From assembly GCA_002702965.1 (NCBI GenBank), contig PADE01000294.1, positions 5,570 to 11,587 of the forward strand: a stretch of DNA of 6,018 bases. The letters run 5' to 3'. Under the pieces are notes generated by a model, which saw nothing but the letters and a program-made list of their open reading frames with translations, was not told the DNA's origin and did not search any database. Shown one piece after another: positions 1 through 6,002 of the stretch; the first letter of the stretch is position 1, and each line of letters opens with the position of its first letter. The position numbers and the translations under genes were made by a program. The DNA is from Planctomycetaceae bacterium. Lineage in GTDB: Bacteria > Planctomycetota > Planctomycetia > Pirellulales > Pirellulaceae.

Positions 1-191
1 CGTGACTGCGGCGGGTAAGGGGTTGGGGGGATAAGGGGTAAGTTCTGGCCACACGGAAACCAAGAAGGTGGCGGAAGACCCGAGGGTTGGAGAAACGGTA
101 GGCGGAACGGACGGACGACGGAGGATCGAAGAACGACCCGCCACGCAACCTACGGCAACTCAGTCAGGATGTGCGTCAGGTGGCTAGCGAG
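1..191. other. Gene-free stretch downstream of the lipoprotein gene
   Basis: I see no credible coding region here. The stretch is rich in G on the plus strand, especially in the first 42 bases. It lies 3' of the minus-strand lipoprotein gene, where a terminator would be expected, but I find no strong stem followed by a T-run on the minus strand. A 6-bp palindrome GCTAGC sits at 183-188, just past the stop codon, and is too short to interpret. Confidence 0.6.
13..38 (+). other. Candidate G-quadruplex-forming G-tracts
   Basis: Four G-tracts lie close together on the plus strand: GGG at 13-15, GGGG at 19-22, GGGGGG at 25-30 and GGGG at 35-38. The linkers are TAA, TT and ATAA. This satisfies the usual rule of four runs of at least three G with loops of 1-7 nt. 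The tracts are on the strand opposite to the lipoprotein mRNA, so that transcript, if it runs this far, would carry C-runs, not a quadruplex. Whether the structure forms is inference. Confidence 0.5.
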
Positions 192-1997
192 TCAGTTCCC
201 TCCCATCACTTTGACAAAGAGCCTGGCCAATTGTTTCTCCTTGGGTGTGAAAGATGTCTTCATGCGACGAACTGGTTCACCCCATTCATATGTCTTATTA
301 TCCGAGACAGGGTCAGTAACCAACATCATGGCAATATCTATTAGAAGAAATCCTTTCGAGAACGCATTCTGCTCCCTCTGAGCGAGTCCCACGACCTGTG
401 CCAGAGTTACCAAAGCCTGTTGTCTGTCTCCCGCCTCAATCTGAGTTGAGGCAATAGCACCAAGGTGGTGTGCCCTGTTGGCTGCATCCTTGAACTTCTG
501 GGCCAGTTCTATGGCTTGCTTCAGGGTTGCCAAAGCCTGCGGCTTGAGTCCCCCCTTTGCTTGAGCGGCGCCAATGTCCCTTAGAGCAGATGCCCTAAAA
601 TCGACATTTCTAACGTTCTGAGCCACTTTCATGGCTTGTTCGAAGGTTGCCAGCGACTGTTGTTTGTCTCCCACCTTCGCCTGAGCTGAGGCAATGCCGC
701 TCAGGGACACTATCTTCCCGCCATCATCCCCCGGGAAAAGCGGCTTGATCTTGTGAGCCGCTTCCACGGCGTGGCTGAAGGTCACGGTCGCCTGTTGTTG
801 GTCTCCCGCTTTAGCCTGAGCCGAGGCAACGTCGCGTAAAGCAGTTGCCTTTGCCGAGCCCGTGCCCGTACTGTCTCGCTGGTCAACACTGATCTTCTGG
901 GCCGCTTCCCTCGCTTGGGCTAGAGTTGCCACAGCCCCTTGCTTGTCTTTCAACTCAATCTGAGAGTTCGCAATCATATGTAAAGCAGTTGCCTTTGCCG
1001 AACCCGTGCCCGTAACGTCTCGCCGGTCAACACTGATCTTCTGGGCCGCTTCCCTCGCTTGGGCCAGAGTTGCCACAGCCCCTTGCTTGTCTTTCAACTC
1101 AATCTGAGAGTTCGCAATCGCATTTAGTACGGATGCCTCAAATGAGGCCTTCTCACTCTCATCCTCAATGCTCTGGGCCCCTTCCAGAATGTGCTTCAAA
1201 GTTACCAAAGCCTCTTGCTTATCCGGGATCTCAACCAGAGCCCAGGCAATTTGTCTTAAAACAATTGCCTTTGTTCCCGCGTCCTCAATCTTCTGGGCCA
1301 GCCCTAAAGCTCGCTTACTATCACCCATCTTCACACGCAGCAGGGCAATCTCGAATTGACCCGCTTGATTCTTCTGGGACGCTTCGTCGGCCTGCTTCAG
1401 AGTTACCAAAGCCTGTGGCTTGTCTCCCGCCTCATTCTGAGTCGAGGCAATGGTGACTAACGTTGCCACTTTCTTGTCCGCTTCCTCAATCTTCTGGGCC
1501 GCTTCCACGGCTTGTTTGGAGGTTGCCACAGCCAGTTCCTTGTTTTCCATCTTGGCCAGAGCCGAAGCAAGGTACGTCAGGGCATCTGCCTTATTGCTCG
1601 CAATCTTGATCGTCTGAGCCACTTCCACGGCTTGCTTCAGGGTTGCCACAGCGTGATCACTGTCTTCCGCCTCAACCAAGGCCGATGCAATCTCGTGTAG
1701 GGCAGATGCCTTCTGTTCTCCTTCGTTATCGGCGTATAGGTCGGGTGCGATGCCAACCAGACCGGACAAGCCACTCGCATCTTCAATGTTCCGAGCCATA
1801 AACAGACCTAAGCGGGTGGGTGTATCCCAGGGATGATCTGTCTCCGCGGATGTGGTCGGTTCTTCCTGCTTTGCGGCGCTGGCCTTAGGTTGAGTCTGTG
1901 GTGTTGCCGTGTGGTCCGCAGCTTCTTCCTGCTTCCCACACCCTACTAACAACAGGAGCAGTGCGAACAGGAGAAATGGTTGTTTCATGACCCGCAT
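192..1997 (-). CDS. TPR-like repeat lipoprotein, exported and lipid-anchored
   Basis: A 601-residue protein starting at the ATG at 1995-1997. This start is chosen because GAGGAAGGG (2006-2014) lies 8 nt upstream; the in-frame ATG at 2045 has no ribosome site and would put 16 polar residues before the signal peptide. Residues 4-20 are Met-Lys-Gln-Pro, a leucine-rich core and the lipobox LVGC, with Cys20 as predicted lipidation site and Gly at +2. A low-complexity Ala/Thr/Gln/Glu linker follows to about residue 55. From about residue 114 come around ten helical repeats, usually 40 residues, of the form ALxTLxQAxExAQKI...AxALxxIAxAQxExGDKQ, starting near 114, 154, 194, 262, 305, 353, 401, 446, 486 and 526; some are 43-48 long and the stretch 229-262 is degenerate. 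The pattern resembles tetratricopeptide repeats, suggesting a protein-binding superhelix. No catalytic motif is visible. The gene is divergent from the two-heme gene. Partners are unknown; a HEAT-like fold is the alternative. Confidence 0.85.
   Translation of the reverse strand: MRVMKQPFLLFALLLLLVGCGKQEEAADHTATPQTQPKASAAKQEEPTTSAETDHPWDTPTRLGLFMARNIEDASGLSGLVGIAPDLYADNEGEQKASALHEIASALVEAEDSDHAVATLKQAVEVAQTIKIASNKADALTYLASALAKMENKELAVATSKQAVEAAQKIEEADKKVATLVTIASTQNEAGDKPQALVTLKQADEASQKNQAGQFEIALLRVKMGDSKRALGLAQKIEDAGTKAIVLRQIAWALVEIPDKQEALVTLKHILEGAQSIEDESEKASFEASVLNAIANSQIELKDKQGAVATLAQAREAAQKISVDRRDVTGTGSAKATALHMIANSQIELKDKQGAVATLAQAREAAQKISVDQRDSTGTGSAKATALRDVASAQAKAGDQQQATVTFSHAVEAAHKIKPLFPGDDGGKIVSLSGIASAQAKVGDKQQSLATFEQAMKVAQNVRNVDFRASALRDIGAAQAKGGLKPQALATLKQAIELAQKFKDAANRAHHLGAIASTQIEAGDRQQALVTLAQVVGLAQREQNAFSKGFLLIDIAMMLVTDPVSDNKTYEWGEPVRRMKTSFTPKEKQLARLFVKVMGGN
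836..1128 (-). repeat. Recent 144-bp tandem duplication inside the lipoprotein gene
   Basis: Units 841-984 and 985-1128 are exactly 144 bp each (48 codons) and adjacent. By hand alignment they differ at five positions in the first 135 bp, then diverge in the last nine. Five further bases (836-840, GTAAA) also match the bases before the second unit. The encoded repeats share QGAVATLAQAREAAQKISVD and an eight-residue insertion around GTGSAK that other units lack. All other repeats in the gene are much more diverged, so this duplication is younger. Reading frame is kept. Confidence 0.9.
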
Positions 1998-2005
1998 GTT
2001 GGCGA

Positions 2006-2014
2006 CCCTTCCTC
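2006..2014 (-). promoter_or_regulatory. Ribosome binding site of the lipoprotein gene
   Basis: On the minus strand the sequence reads GAGGAAGGG, ending 8 nt before the ATG at 1997. It decides the start: the ATG at 1988 (three codons later) would be 17 nt away and the ATG at 2045 lies upstream of the site. Confidence 0.7.
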
Positions 2015-2046
2015 GATGACCTTGGGAAAAACCGAACGTCTCCATG

Positions 2047-2067
2047 CTTCTGACATGGCGTCAGAAG
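2047..2067. promoter_or_regulatory. Perfect 8-bp inverted repeat (possible operator or hairpin)
   Basis: CTTCTGAC at 2047-2054 and GTCAGAAG at 2060-2067 are perfect reverse complements around the 5-nt centre ATGGC. The element lies about 50 bp upstream of the lipoprotein start and 290 bp upstream of the two-heme gene. It could be a dimeric regulator site or a hairpin in the lipoprotein 5' UTR. There is no T-run to make it a terminator. The symmetry is seen; the role is inference. Confidence 0.5.
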
Positions 2068-2134
2068 TCCGGCTGCGGATCATCCTAACCGGACGTGATC
2101 GAGAAATCACCGGTTGGTGTGTGGACGCCGATGG
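2067..2134 (+). repeat. 68-nt repeat, copy A (inverted relative to copy B at 5648-5715)
   Basis: Aligned without gaps to the reverse complement of 5648-5715, 56 of 68 positions match. Identical blocks include GGATCATCCTAACCG, GATCGAGAAAT, CCGGTTG and GTGGACGCC. Copy A folds as AACCG (2087-2091) plus GTGAT (2095-2099), loop CGAGAA, then ATCAC plus CGGTT (2106-2115): ten pairs with a 3-nt bulge. GTCCGG (2067-2072) and CCGGAC (2089-2094) form a competing pairing. Mismatches do not concentrate at third codon positions in any frame I checked, so a noncoding repeat is likelier than a conserved peptide. I do not recognise the family. Confidence 0.7.
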
Positions 2135-2141
2135 AGTTCAG

Positions 2142-2163
2142 AAGTGGTTGATTTCAACCATTT
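2142..2163. other. Ten-pair stem-loop with two-base centre
   Basis: TGGTTGA (2145-2151) and TCAACCA (2154-2160) pair perfectly around TT. Three flanking pairs (A-T, A-T and a G-T wobble) extend it to 2142-2163. In practice the loop would open to four bases. The plus strand reads CATTTGG after the stem, so the T-run is too short for a good intrinsic terminator. It lies just after copy A of the 68-nt repeat. Confidence 0.5.
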
Positions 2164-2192
2164 GGCTGACGCCCGATTAACTCAAAGCGTTT

Positions 2193-2225
2193 TGCAACGC
2201 CCGCCGCTCGCGAAAGGCGTTTGCA
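2193..2225. other. Stem-loop with near-perfect arms
   Basis: TGCAACGCC (2193-2201) pairs with GGCGTTTGCA (2216-2225) with one extra base in the right arm, around a 14-nt GC-rich loop. The arms also form imperfect direct repeats (AAAGCGTTTTGCA and AAAGGCGTTTGCA). It lies 130 bp upstream of the two-heme gene. Role unknown. Confidence 0.4.
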
Positions 2226-2342
2226 TTTTGTTCAACCTGCTGACTCTTGACCTCCCGGACTCCCTCTTCGAGAAGGTATGCGGCTTGCAAACGAAAGACG
2301 TTTGTCGCAGCATTGGTCTCGTGACGATCAGCATATCTTGAC

Positions 2343-2353
2343 GAAGGCGAGGA
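2343..2353 (+). promoter_or_regulatory. Ribosome binding region of the HzsA-like gene
   Basis: GAAGG at 2343-2347 ends 9 nt before the ATG at 2357; GAGGA at 2349-2353 is a better match to the anti-Shine-Dalgarno but only 3 nt away. An in-frame TGA at 2339-2341, with no alternative start after it, fixes 2357 as the start. Confidence 0.5.
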
Positions 2354-2356
2354 ATC

Positions 2357-5300
2357 ATGAACGCGAGTGCGGCACATTTCTGCACGGGCTTCCTGCTTCT
2401 GGCAACTTCCTCATTTGCTGCCGACACGGAAGGTGATGGAAAGCTCGGGGTCGAAGTACCAGGCATTGCGACAGATAAATCCGTCAAGTGGGACTACGAC
2501 ATTGCCTATGTTCGAGCTCCACGCTTCGGAGATGAAAAAGCGACGCGCTGGGCGGAGGTGTTCAATCCTCTGAATGTCGACTCGGGAAGCGACCTGATTT
2601 TACTCCATCCTGACGGCAGCGAAGAGGTGCTGGTCGATGGAGGAAAGGGGGCGGTGGCCGATCCGTACGTTTCGTTCGACGGTCAATGGGTTTACTACGT
2701 CCTGTTTCATGACCAGACAAGGCAGGCCGCATGGGGGTTTCCAGCGGGCGGTTCGGACATCTACAAAATTCACCTCGGCACACGGAAAATCGTCCGGCTG
2801 ACGCATCAGGAACGTACACCCAACACGGGAATTCTGACGGAAAAGGAGACGAAGGGTACACCGATTTTCAATTTAGGACCCTGCCCAGCACCGGGGGGAC
2901 GCATTGTTTTCACCAGTAATCGCAACCTGTTTGAAGCTCCCAAGACGTACACACGGGGTTCGTTCCAGCTCTTCACAATGGATGACGATGGCGCGAACGT
3001 CGAGATGATCGGCTACTTGAACATCGCCAGTGCCCTGCATCCAGTGATTCTGCGCGATGGACGGGTGATGTTCTCCAGCTATGAAAGCCAGGGGTTGCGC
3101 GACTTGCGGAACTGGGGTCTGTGGTTTATCTATCCGGACGGAACCGGTTGGGGGCCGATTGTTTCTAGCTTCCAAGGTTCCGATGTGTACCACTTCCACA
3201 CGCAGTTATCCGACGGCTCGATCGTGTTTGAAGCGTATTACAACCTGAACAACTTTGGCTTTGGCACGTTATACAGGATGCCCGTAGCCGTGAAGAAAGG
3301 GCACTCAGCATACGGCCCGGCCGACAGAACGGATTCCCGCAATCCGCCGCAAGAAAATACCCGACGGCCGCGATTTTCTTTCACACCCTATGGGCTGAAA
3401 TCGGTCACTCGGTTCGTCAGTTCGTTCGACTCACCGGCGGGCCTTTCGGTCCGCGATGATCCCAAATCACCACGAGTTGGCAAGTTTACGCACCCTTGTG
3501 GCGCGCCCGACAATCACTTGCTGGCCGTCTGGTCACCCGGCTCGGTAAATTCCAACGGCAGCTATCGACGGTTCTGGTTTCCACGGATCGATTCTGGCAT
3601 CTATCTGATCCGTAACGGAAACCCCATCGACGAACCTGCGCAGATGCTGTTGATCAAGAACAATCCGAAATACAACGAGCAATGGCCGCGTCCGGTCGTA
3701 CCCTACAAGCGGGTTTACGGAGTCAACGGGCCGGCCAGGAAAGCACCCCCCGCGAACGACGGAACTGCGTCTGCGCACCTACCCGAGGGATCTGCATTTG
3801 GCTTGGTAGGAACGTCGAGCTTGTACAAGCGGGAGAGTGTCACCGGTGGAGCGATTACGGAAGGAAGCGTGACGGCCGTCAGTCGTCGACAAGACAAGCT
3901 GCGAGGATTGCGACCGTTCAATTCGTATCGTCCGGGGGTCGACCACTGGTTCAATCAGGGTTCGGACTGCGGACTGTACGAGAACGAGGACGTGCATGCG
4001 ATTCGCATCATCGCCCAAGAGCCGACCTCTCAACGCAAGAGGCGATTCTGGAACTGGGGAGACGAACGGTATCGCATCCTGGGAGAGATTCCCGTGCGCA
4101 AGTTTCAGCCCGACGGGTCGCAACCGATAGACCCGGACGGCAACCCCGACACCAGTTTTCTGGTACGTATCCCTGCGGATACGTCTTACACGTTTCAGAT
4201 GCTGGACAAGCACGGCATGATGCTCAACATGGCACAGACGTGGCATCAGGTTCGTCCCGGTGAAGTTCGTCACGACTGCGGCGGCTGCCACGCCCATAGC
4301 CAGCAACCAACTGAATTCTCACTCACCCGCGCTGCACGGGCGGACTACCCGGTCCTCGACTTGGCATCGCAAACTCCGCTGCTGACATCCAAGAAGCACG
4401 ACGAATCGGGAAAGCGTTGGGACAGTGAGAATACGACGGGGATCCGCTTTGAGAAGACAGGGGCAGTCAACGTCGAGTTCTTCCGACACGTGCTGCCGAT
4501 TTTCGTGAGAAGTTGTGCGGCATGTCATGGGAAAGACATCGCCCGACCTGCTGCCAAGCTGGTACTGAACGACCTGGAGATGGTCAAAGGACGCGGCGGG
4601 GGTGGCATGTTTCGCAGCGAGCCAGGCGGAAAGATTCCGGCGACTTACGCCATGCTGGTGCGTGGAGCTCTCGATCGTGCCGGTCGCGAGCATGTGGCGA
4701 ACCGTTGGGTCTTGCCGCAGGTGTCGCGTTACGTACGCGTCTATCAATCCCGACGGAGTCTGCTCGCCTGGAAAATCCTTGGGCAACGAAACGACGGTTG
4801 GGCGAATGACGATTTTCCCACGGCCAAGGTACCGGGAGATCCTGCCACTCTTCAGATCGCCGACAAGCCAGTCGATGGTTCCGATCGACAGAACATCAGA
4901 CTGGCAGATGTCGACTACACCGGCAGCATCATGCCACCGCCCGCAGCCGTCAAAGCTGGTAAGGTCAAACCGCTCTCCGAAGAAGATCGCCGCACGATTT
5001 TTCGCTGGATCGACCTGGGTTGCCCGATCGATCTCGACTTCAATGCTGCCGATGGCTCAAAGCTGGGTCTGGGGAGCGGGTGGATGGATGATGAAACACG
5101 CCCCACGCTGACGATCAATCAGCCGCGCGCCGGACGAAACGAACGATTCAGTCGCATCCTGATCGGCATGCATGATTACTACAGCGGGCTGGAGATGAAG
5201 AGCTTCACCGTCACCGCCGATTTCGACCTCGGCGGTGTGGCTGCCGGTGAGAATCTCTCGCCTCAGTTCGAGGGTGTCGGGGATGGTGTTTTCGAATGGA

Positions 5301-5407
5301 AACTGAAGCAACCGATCGCCACTCTATCGCGCGGCATTCTCACCGTCTCGGTGAAAGATCACCATGGCAACGTTACGCGTATCAAACGTAGCTTTTGGGT
5401 GCGGTAG
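2357..5407 (+). CDS. HzsA-related exported two-heme cytochrome c protein
   Basis: A 1016-residue protein. Residues 1-21 form a signal peptide (hydrophobic FLLLATSSFA, likely cut after Ala21), unusual in lacking Lys or Arg in its n-region. Residues about 60-430 carry PD40/TolB-like strand repeats (DLILLHPDGSEE, SDIYKIHLGTRKIVRLT, GGRIVFTSNRN, DGRVMFSSY), typical of a beta-propeller. Residues about 560-650 (RILGEIPVRKFQPDG, FLVRIPADTSYTFQMLD, PGEVRHDCGGCH) match my memory of the hydrazine-synthase alpha middle domain; heme site Cys641, Cys644, His645. Residues about 710-895 resemble a cytochrome c domain: VLPIFVRSCAACHGK with Cys720, Cys723, His724, and SIMPPP with Met859 as likely axial ligand. 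Residues about 905-1016 are a beta-rich, Ig-like tail. It should act in the periplasm as a redox enzyme or electron carrier; substrate unknown. Anammox HzsA makes hydrazine with HzsB and HzsC, and no such partners lie in this window, so that role is unlikely. It appears monocistronic. Confidence 0.85.
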   Translation: MNASAAHFCTGFLLLATSSFAADTEGDGKLGVEVPGIATDKSVKWDYDIAYVRAPRFGDEKATRWAEVFNPLNVDSGSDLILLHPDGSEEVLVDGGKGAVADPYVSFDGQWVYYVLFHDQTRQAAWGFPAGGSDIYKIHLGTRKIVRLTHQERTPNTGILTEKETKGTPIFNLGPCPAPGGRIVFTSNRNLFEAPKTYTRGSFQLFTMDDDGANVEMIGYLNIASALHPVILRDGRVMFSSYESQGLRDLRNWGLWFIYPDGTGWGPIVSSFQGSDVYHFHTQLSDGSIVFEAYYNLNNFGFGTLYRMPVAVKKGHSAYGPADRTDSRNPPQENTRRPRFSFTPYGLKSVTRFVSSFDSPAGLSVRDDPKSPRVGKFTHPCGAPDNHLLAVWSPGSVNSNGSYRRFWFPRIDSGIYLIRNGNPIDEPAQMLLIKNNPKYNEQWPRPVVPYKRVYGVNGPARKAPPANDGTASAHLPEGSAFGLVGTSSLYKRESVTGGAITEGSVTAVSRRQDKLRGLRPFNSYRPGVDHWFNQGSDCGLYENEDVHAIRIIAQEPTSQRKRRFWNWGDERYRILGEIPVRKFQPDGSQPIDPDGNPDTSFLVRIPADTSYTFQMLDKHGMMLNMAQTWHQVRPGEVRHDCGGCHAHSQQPTEFSLTRAARADYPVLDLASQTPLLTSKKHDESGKRWDSENTTGIRFEKTGAVNVEFFRHVLPIFVRSCAACHGKDIARPAAKLVLNDLEMVKGRGGGGMFRSEPGGKIPATYAMLVRGALDRAGREHVANRWVLPQVSRYVRVYQSRRSLLAWKILGQRNDGWANDDFPTAKVPGDPATLQIADKPVDGSDRQNIRLADVDYTGSIMPPPAAVKAGKVKPLSEEDRRTIFRWIDLGCPIDLDFNAADGSKLGLGSGWMDDETRPTLTINQPRAGRNERFSRILIGMHDYYSGLEMKSFTVTADFDLGGVAAGENLSPQFEGVGDGVFEWKLKQPIATLSRGILTVSVKDHHGNVTRIKRSFWVR

Positions 5408-5546
5408 AGTAAAACGACCAAACTGGTTGTCGAAGATCTTGTGAGAATTGAAACTCACCCATGCTGCTTCCTGTGACATTCAAAAGCGTCGTCCGCACCG
5501 TAGGGCCAACAAACTCCACCGACCGTTAAGTGCAGGAGAGTTTTAC

Positions 5547-5558
5547 GCTTTCGAAAGC
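5547..5558. repeat. 12-bp perfect palindrome
   Basis: GCTTTCGAAAGC is its own reverse complement. It lies 140 bp after the two-heme gene. It could be a dimeric protein site; no role is shown. Confidence 0.35.
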
Positions 5559-5573
5559 CGAAACATCGTAATC

Positions 5574-5585
5574 TCAACCGGTTGA
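5574..5585. repeat. 12-bp perfect palindrome containing ACCGGT
   Basis: TCAACCGGTTGA is its own reverse complement, 15 bp after the previous palindrome. Its AACCGG and CCGGTT halves are the same hexamers that form the arms in both copies of the 68-nt repeat, and GGTTGA/TCAACC also forms the arms of the stem-loop at 2142-2163. The shared sequence hints at a common origin but may be chance. Confidence 0.35.
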
Positions 5586-5647
5586 TTCTTAGCCAATCTG
5601 TCCCGATGCTGTGCGGTTTCCATCGCTCGCTGAAGACTTCCCGCAAG

Positions 5648-5715
5648 CCAGTGGCGTCCACGCAGCAACCGGCAATTTCTCGATCCGGTTCGGTTAGGAT
5701 GATCCAGAGCAGGAC
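5648..5715 (-). repeat. 68-nt repeat, copy B (inverted relative to copy A at 2067-2134)
   Basis: The minus strand matches copy A at 56 of 68 positions with no gaps. The arms AACCGG and CCGGTT (plus-strand 5667-5672 and 5685-5690) can form a hairpin with the conserved CGAGAA in the loop, though the pairing register differs from copy A. With copy A it brackets the two-heme gene in inverted orientation, about 3.65 kb end to end. No transposase accompanies either copy. Confidence 0.7.
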
Positions 5716-5963
5716 ACGCACCACGATGGTAGGCAGCGATGAACTGATCCAGCAGGCTGCGGAAGTGACGATCTCACCACTCAGAAGGGTGTCGTAGTCA
5801 TTGCCAATGCACGCGGGATGGTTCCGGAGTGACATGCACGGGATGTAGACTCGGGGTGGTGTTGGATGGCGGATTGCGACAACACCGTGCGGCTGCACAG
5901 TTCGCTGGGCGATAGACCACCGGCGCCTGAGGCTGGTCCCGCAGCCAATCACAGAAAGAAGAT

Positions 5964-6002
5964 TACCACTTAACTAGTGGTACCATTCACGGGGGCAGGT
6001 CA
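5964..6002 (-). mobile_element. Possible right end of an IS3-family element (remnant)
   Basis: Read on the minus strand from 6002 the sequence begins TGACCTGCCCCCGTG, which matches my memory of ends of the IS3 family (IS407-like group: TG at the tip, then CTGCCCC). The body would lie to the left, but there is no IS3 transposase between here and the two-heme gene, so it would be a deleted remnant or lone end. Inside it TACCACT (5964-5970) and AGTGGTA (5976-5982) form a perfect 7-bp inverted repeat with a 5-nt loop. The family call is from memory and unproven. Confidence 0.3.

Larger units (their letters stand above)
1998..2356. other. Divergent spacer with a series of stem-loops
   Basis: This spacer separates the minus-strand lipoprotein gene from the plus-strand two-heme gene and must hold both start regions. 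Its left two thirds hold four stem-loops, at 2047-2067, 2087-2115, 2142-2163 and 2193-2225, and a copy of the 68-nt repeat. I find no convincing -35/-10 pair for either gene; TTGACC at 2247-2252 has no good -10 at the right distance. Short open frames crossing the spacer have no ribosome sites and no recognisable product. Confidence 0.6.

Noticed and set aside
1995..2045. Upstream ATG at 2045 as start of the lipoprotein
   Set aside because: No ribosome site before it, and it would place 16 polar residues in front of the lipoprotein signal peptide.
2247..2280. Sigma-70 promoter with TTGACC at 2247-2252
   Set aside because: No acceptable -10 hexamer at 16-18 bp; GGTATG is 22 bp away.
2182..2487. 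Minus-strand open frames of 66 and 101 codons across the start of the two-heme gene
   Set aside because: They overlap its ribosome site and signal peptide, have no ribosome site of their own and no recognisable product.
3682..4306. Long open frames on both strands within the two-heme gene (193 codons plus, 175 codons minus)
   Set aside because: They overlap a gene with clear domains and heme motifs, and their products are Arg-rich with no recognisable features: shadow frames of GC-rich coding DNA.
5441..5458. Terminator after the two-heme gene
   Set aside because: Only a 5-bp stem with an 8-nt loop and no T-run follows.
5648..5760. Transposase remnant: another minus-strand frame reads LLDQFIAAYHRG, recalling the region before the first Asp of IS1380-type transposases
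   Set aside because: Only about ten residues are suggestive, no DDE-type motif follows, and the frame does not continue as a recognisable transposase.
5455..5952. Minus-strand 165-codon open frame as a gene
   Set aside because: GTG start without ribosome site, irregular Arg/Cys-rich product without domain, and it runs across the 68-nt repeat whose substitutions show no codon-position bias.
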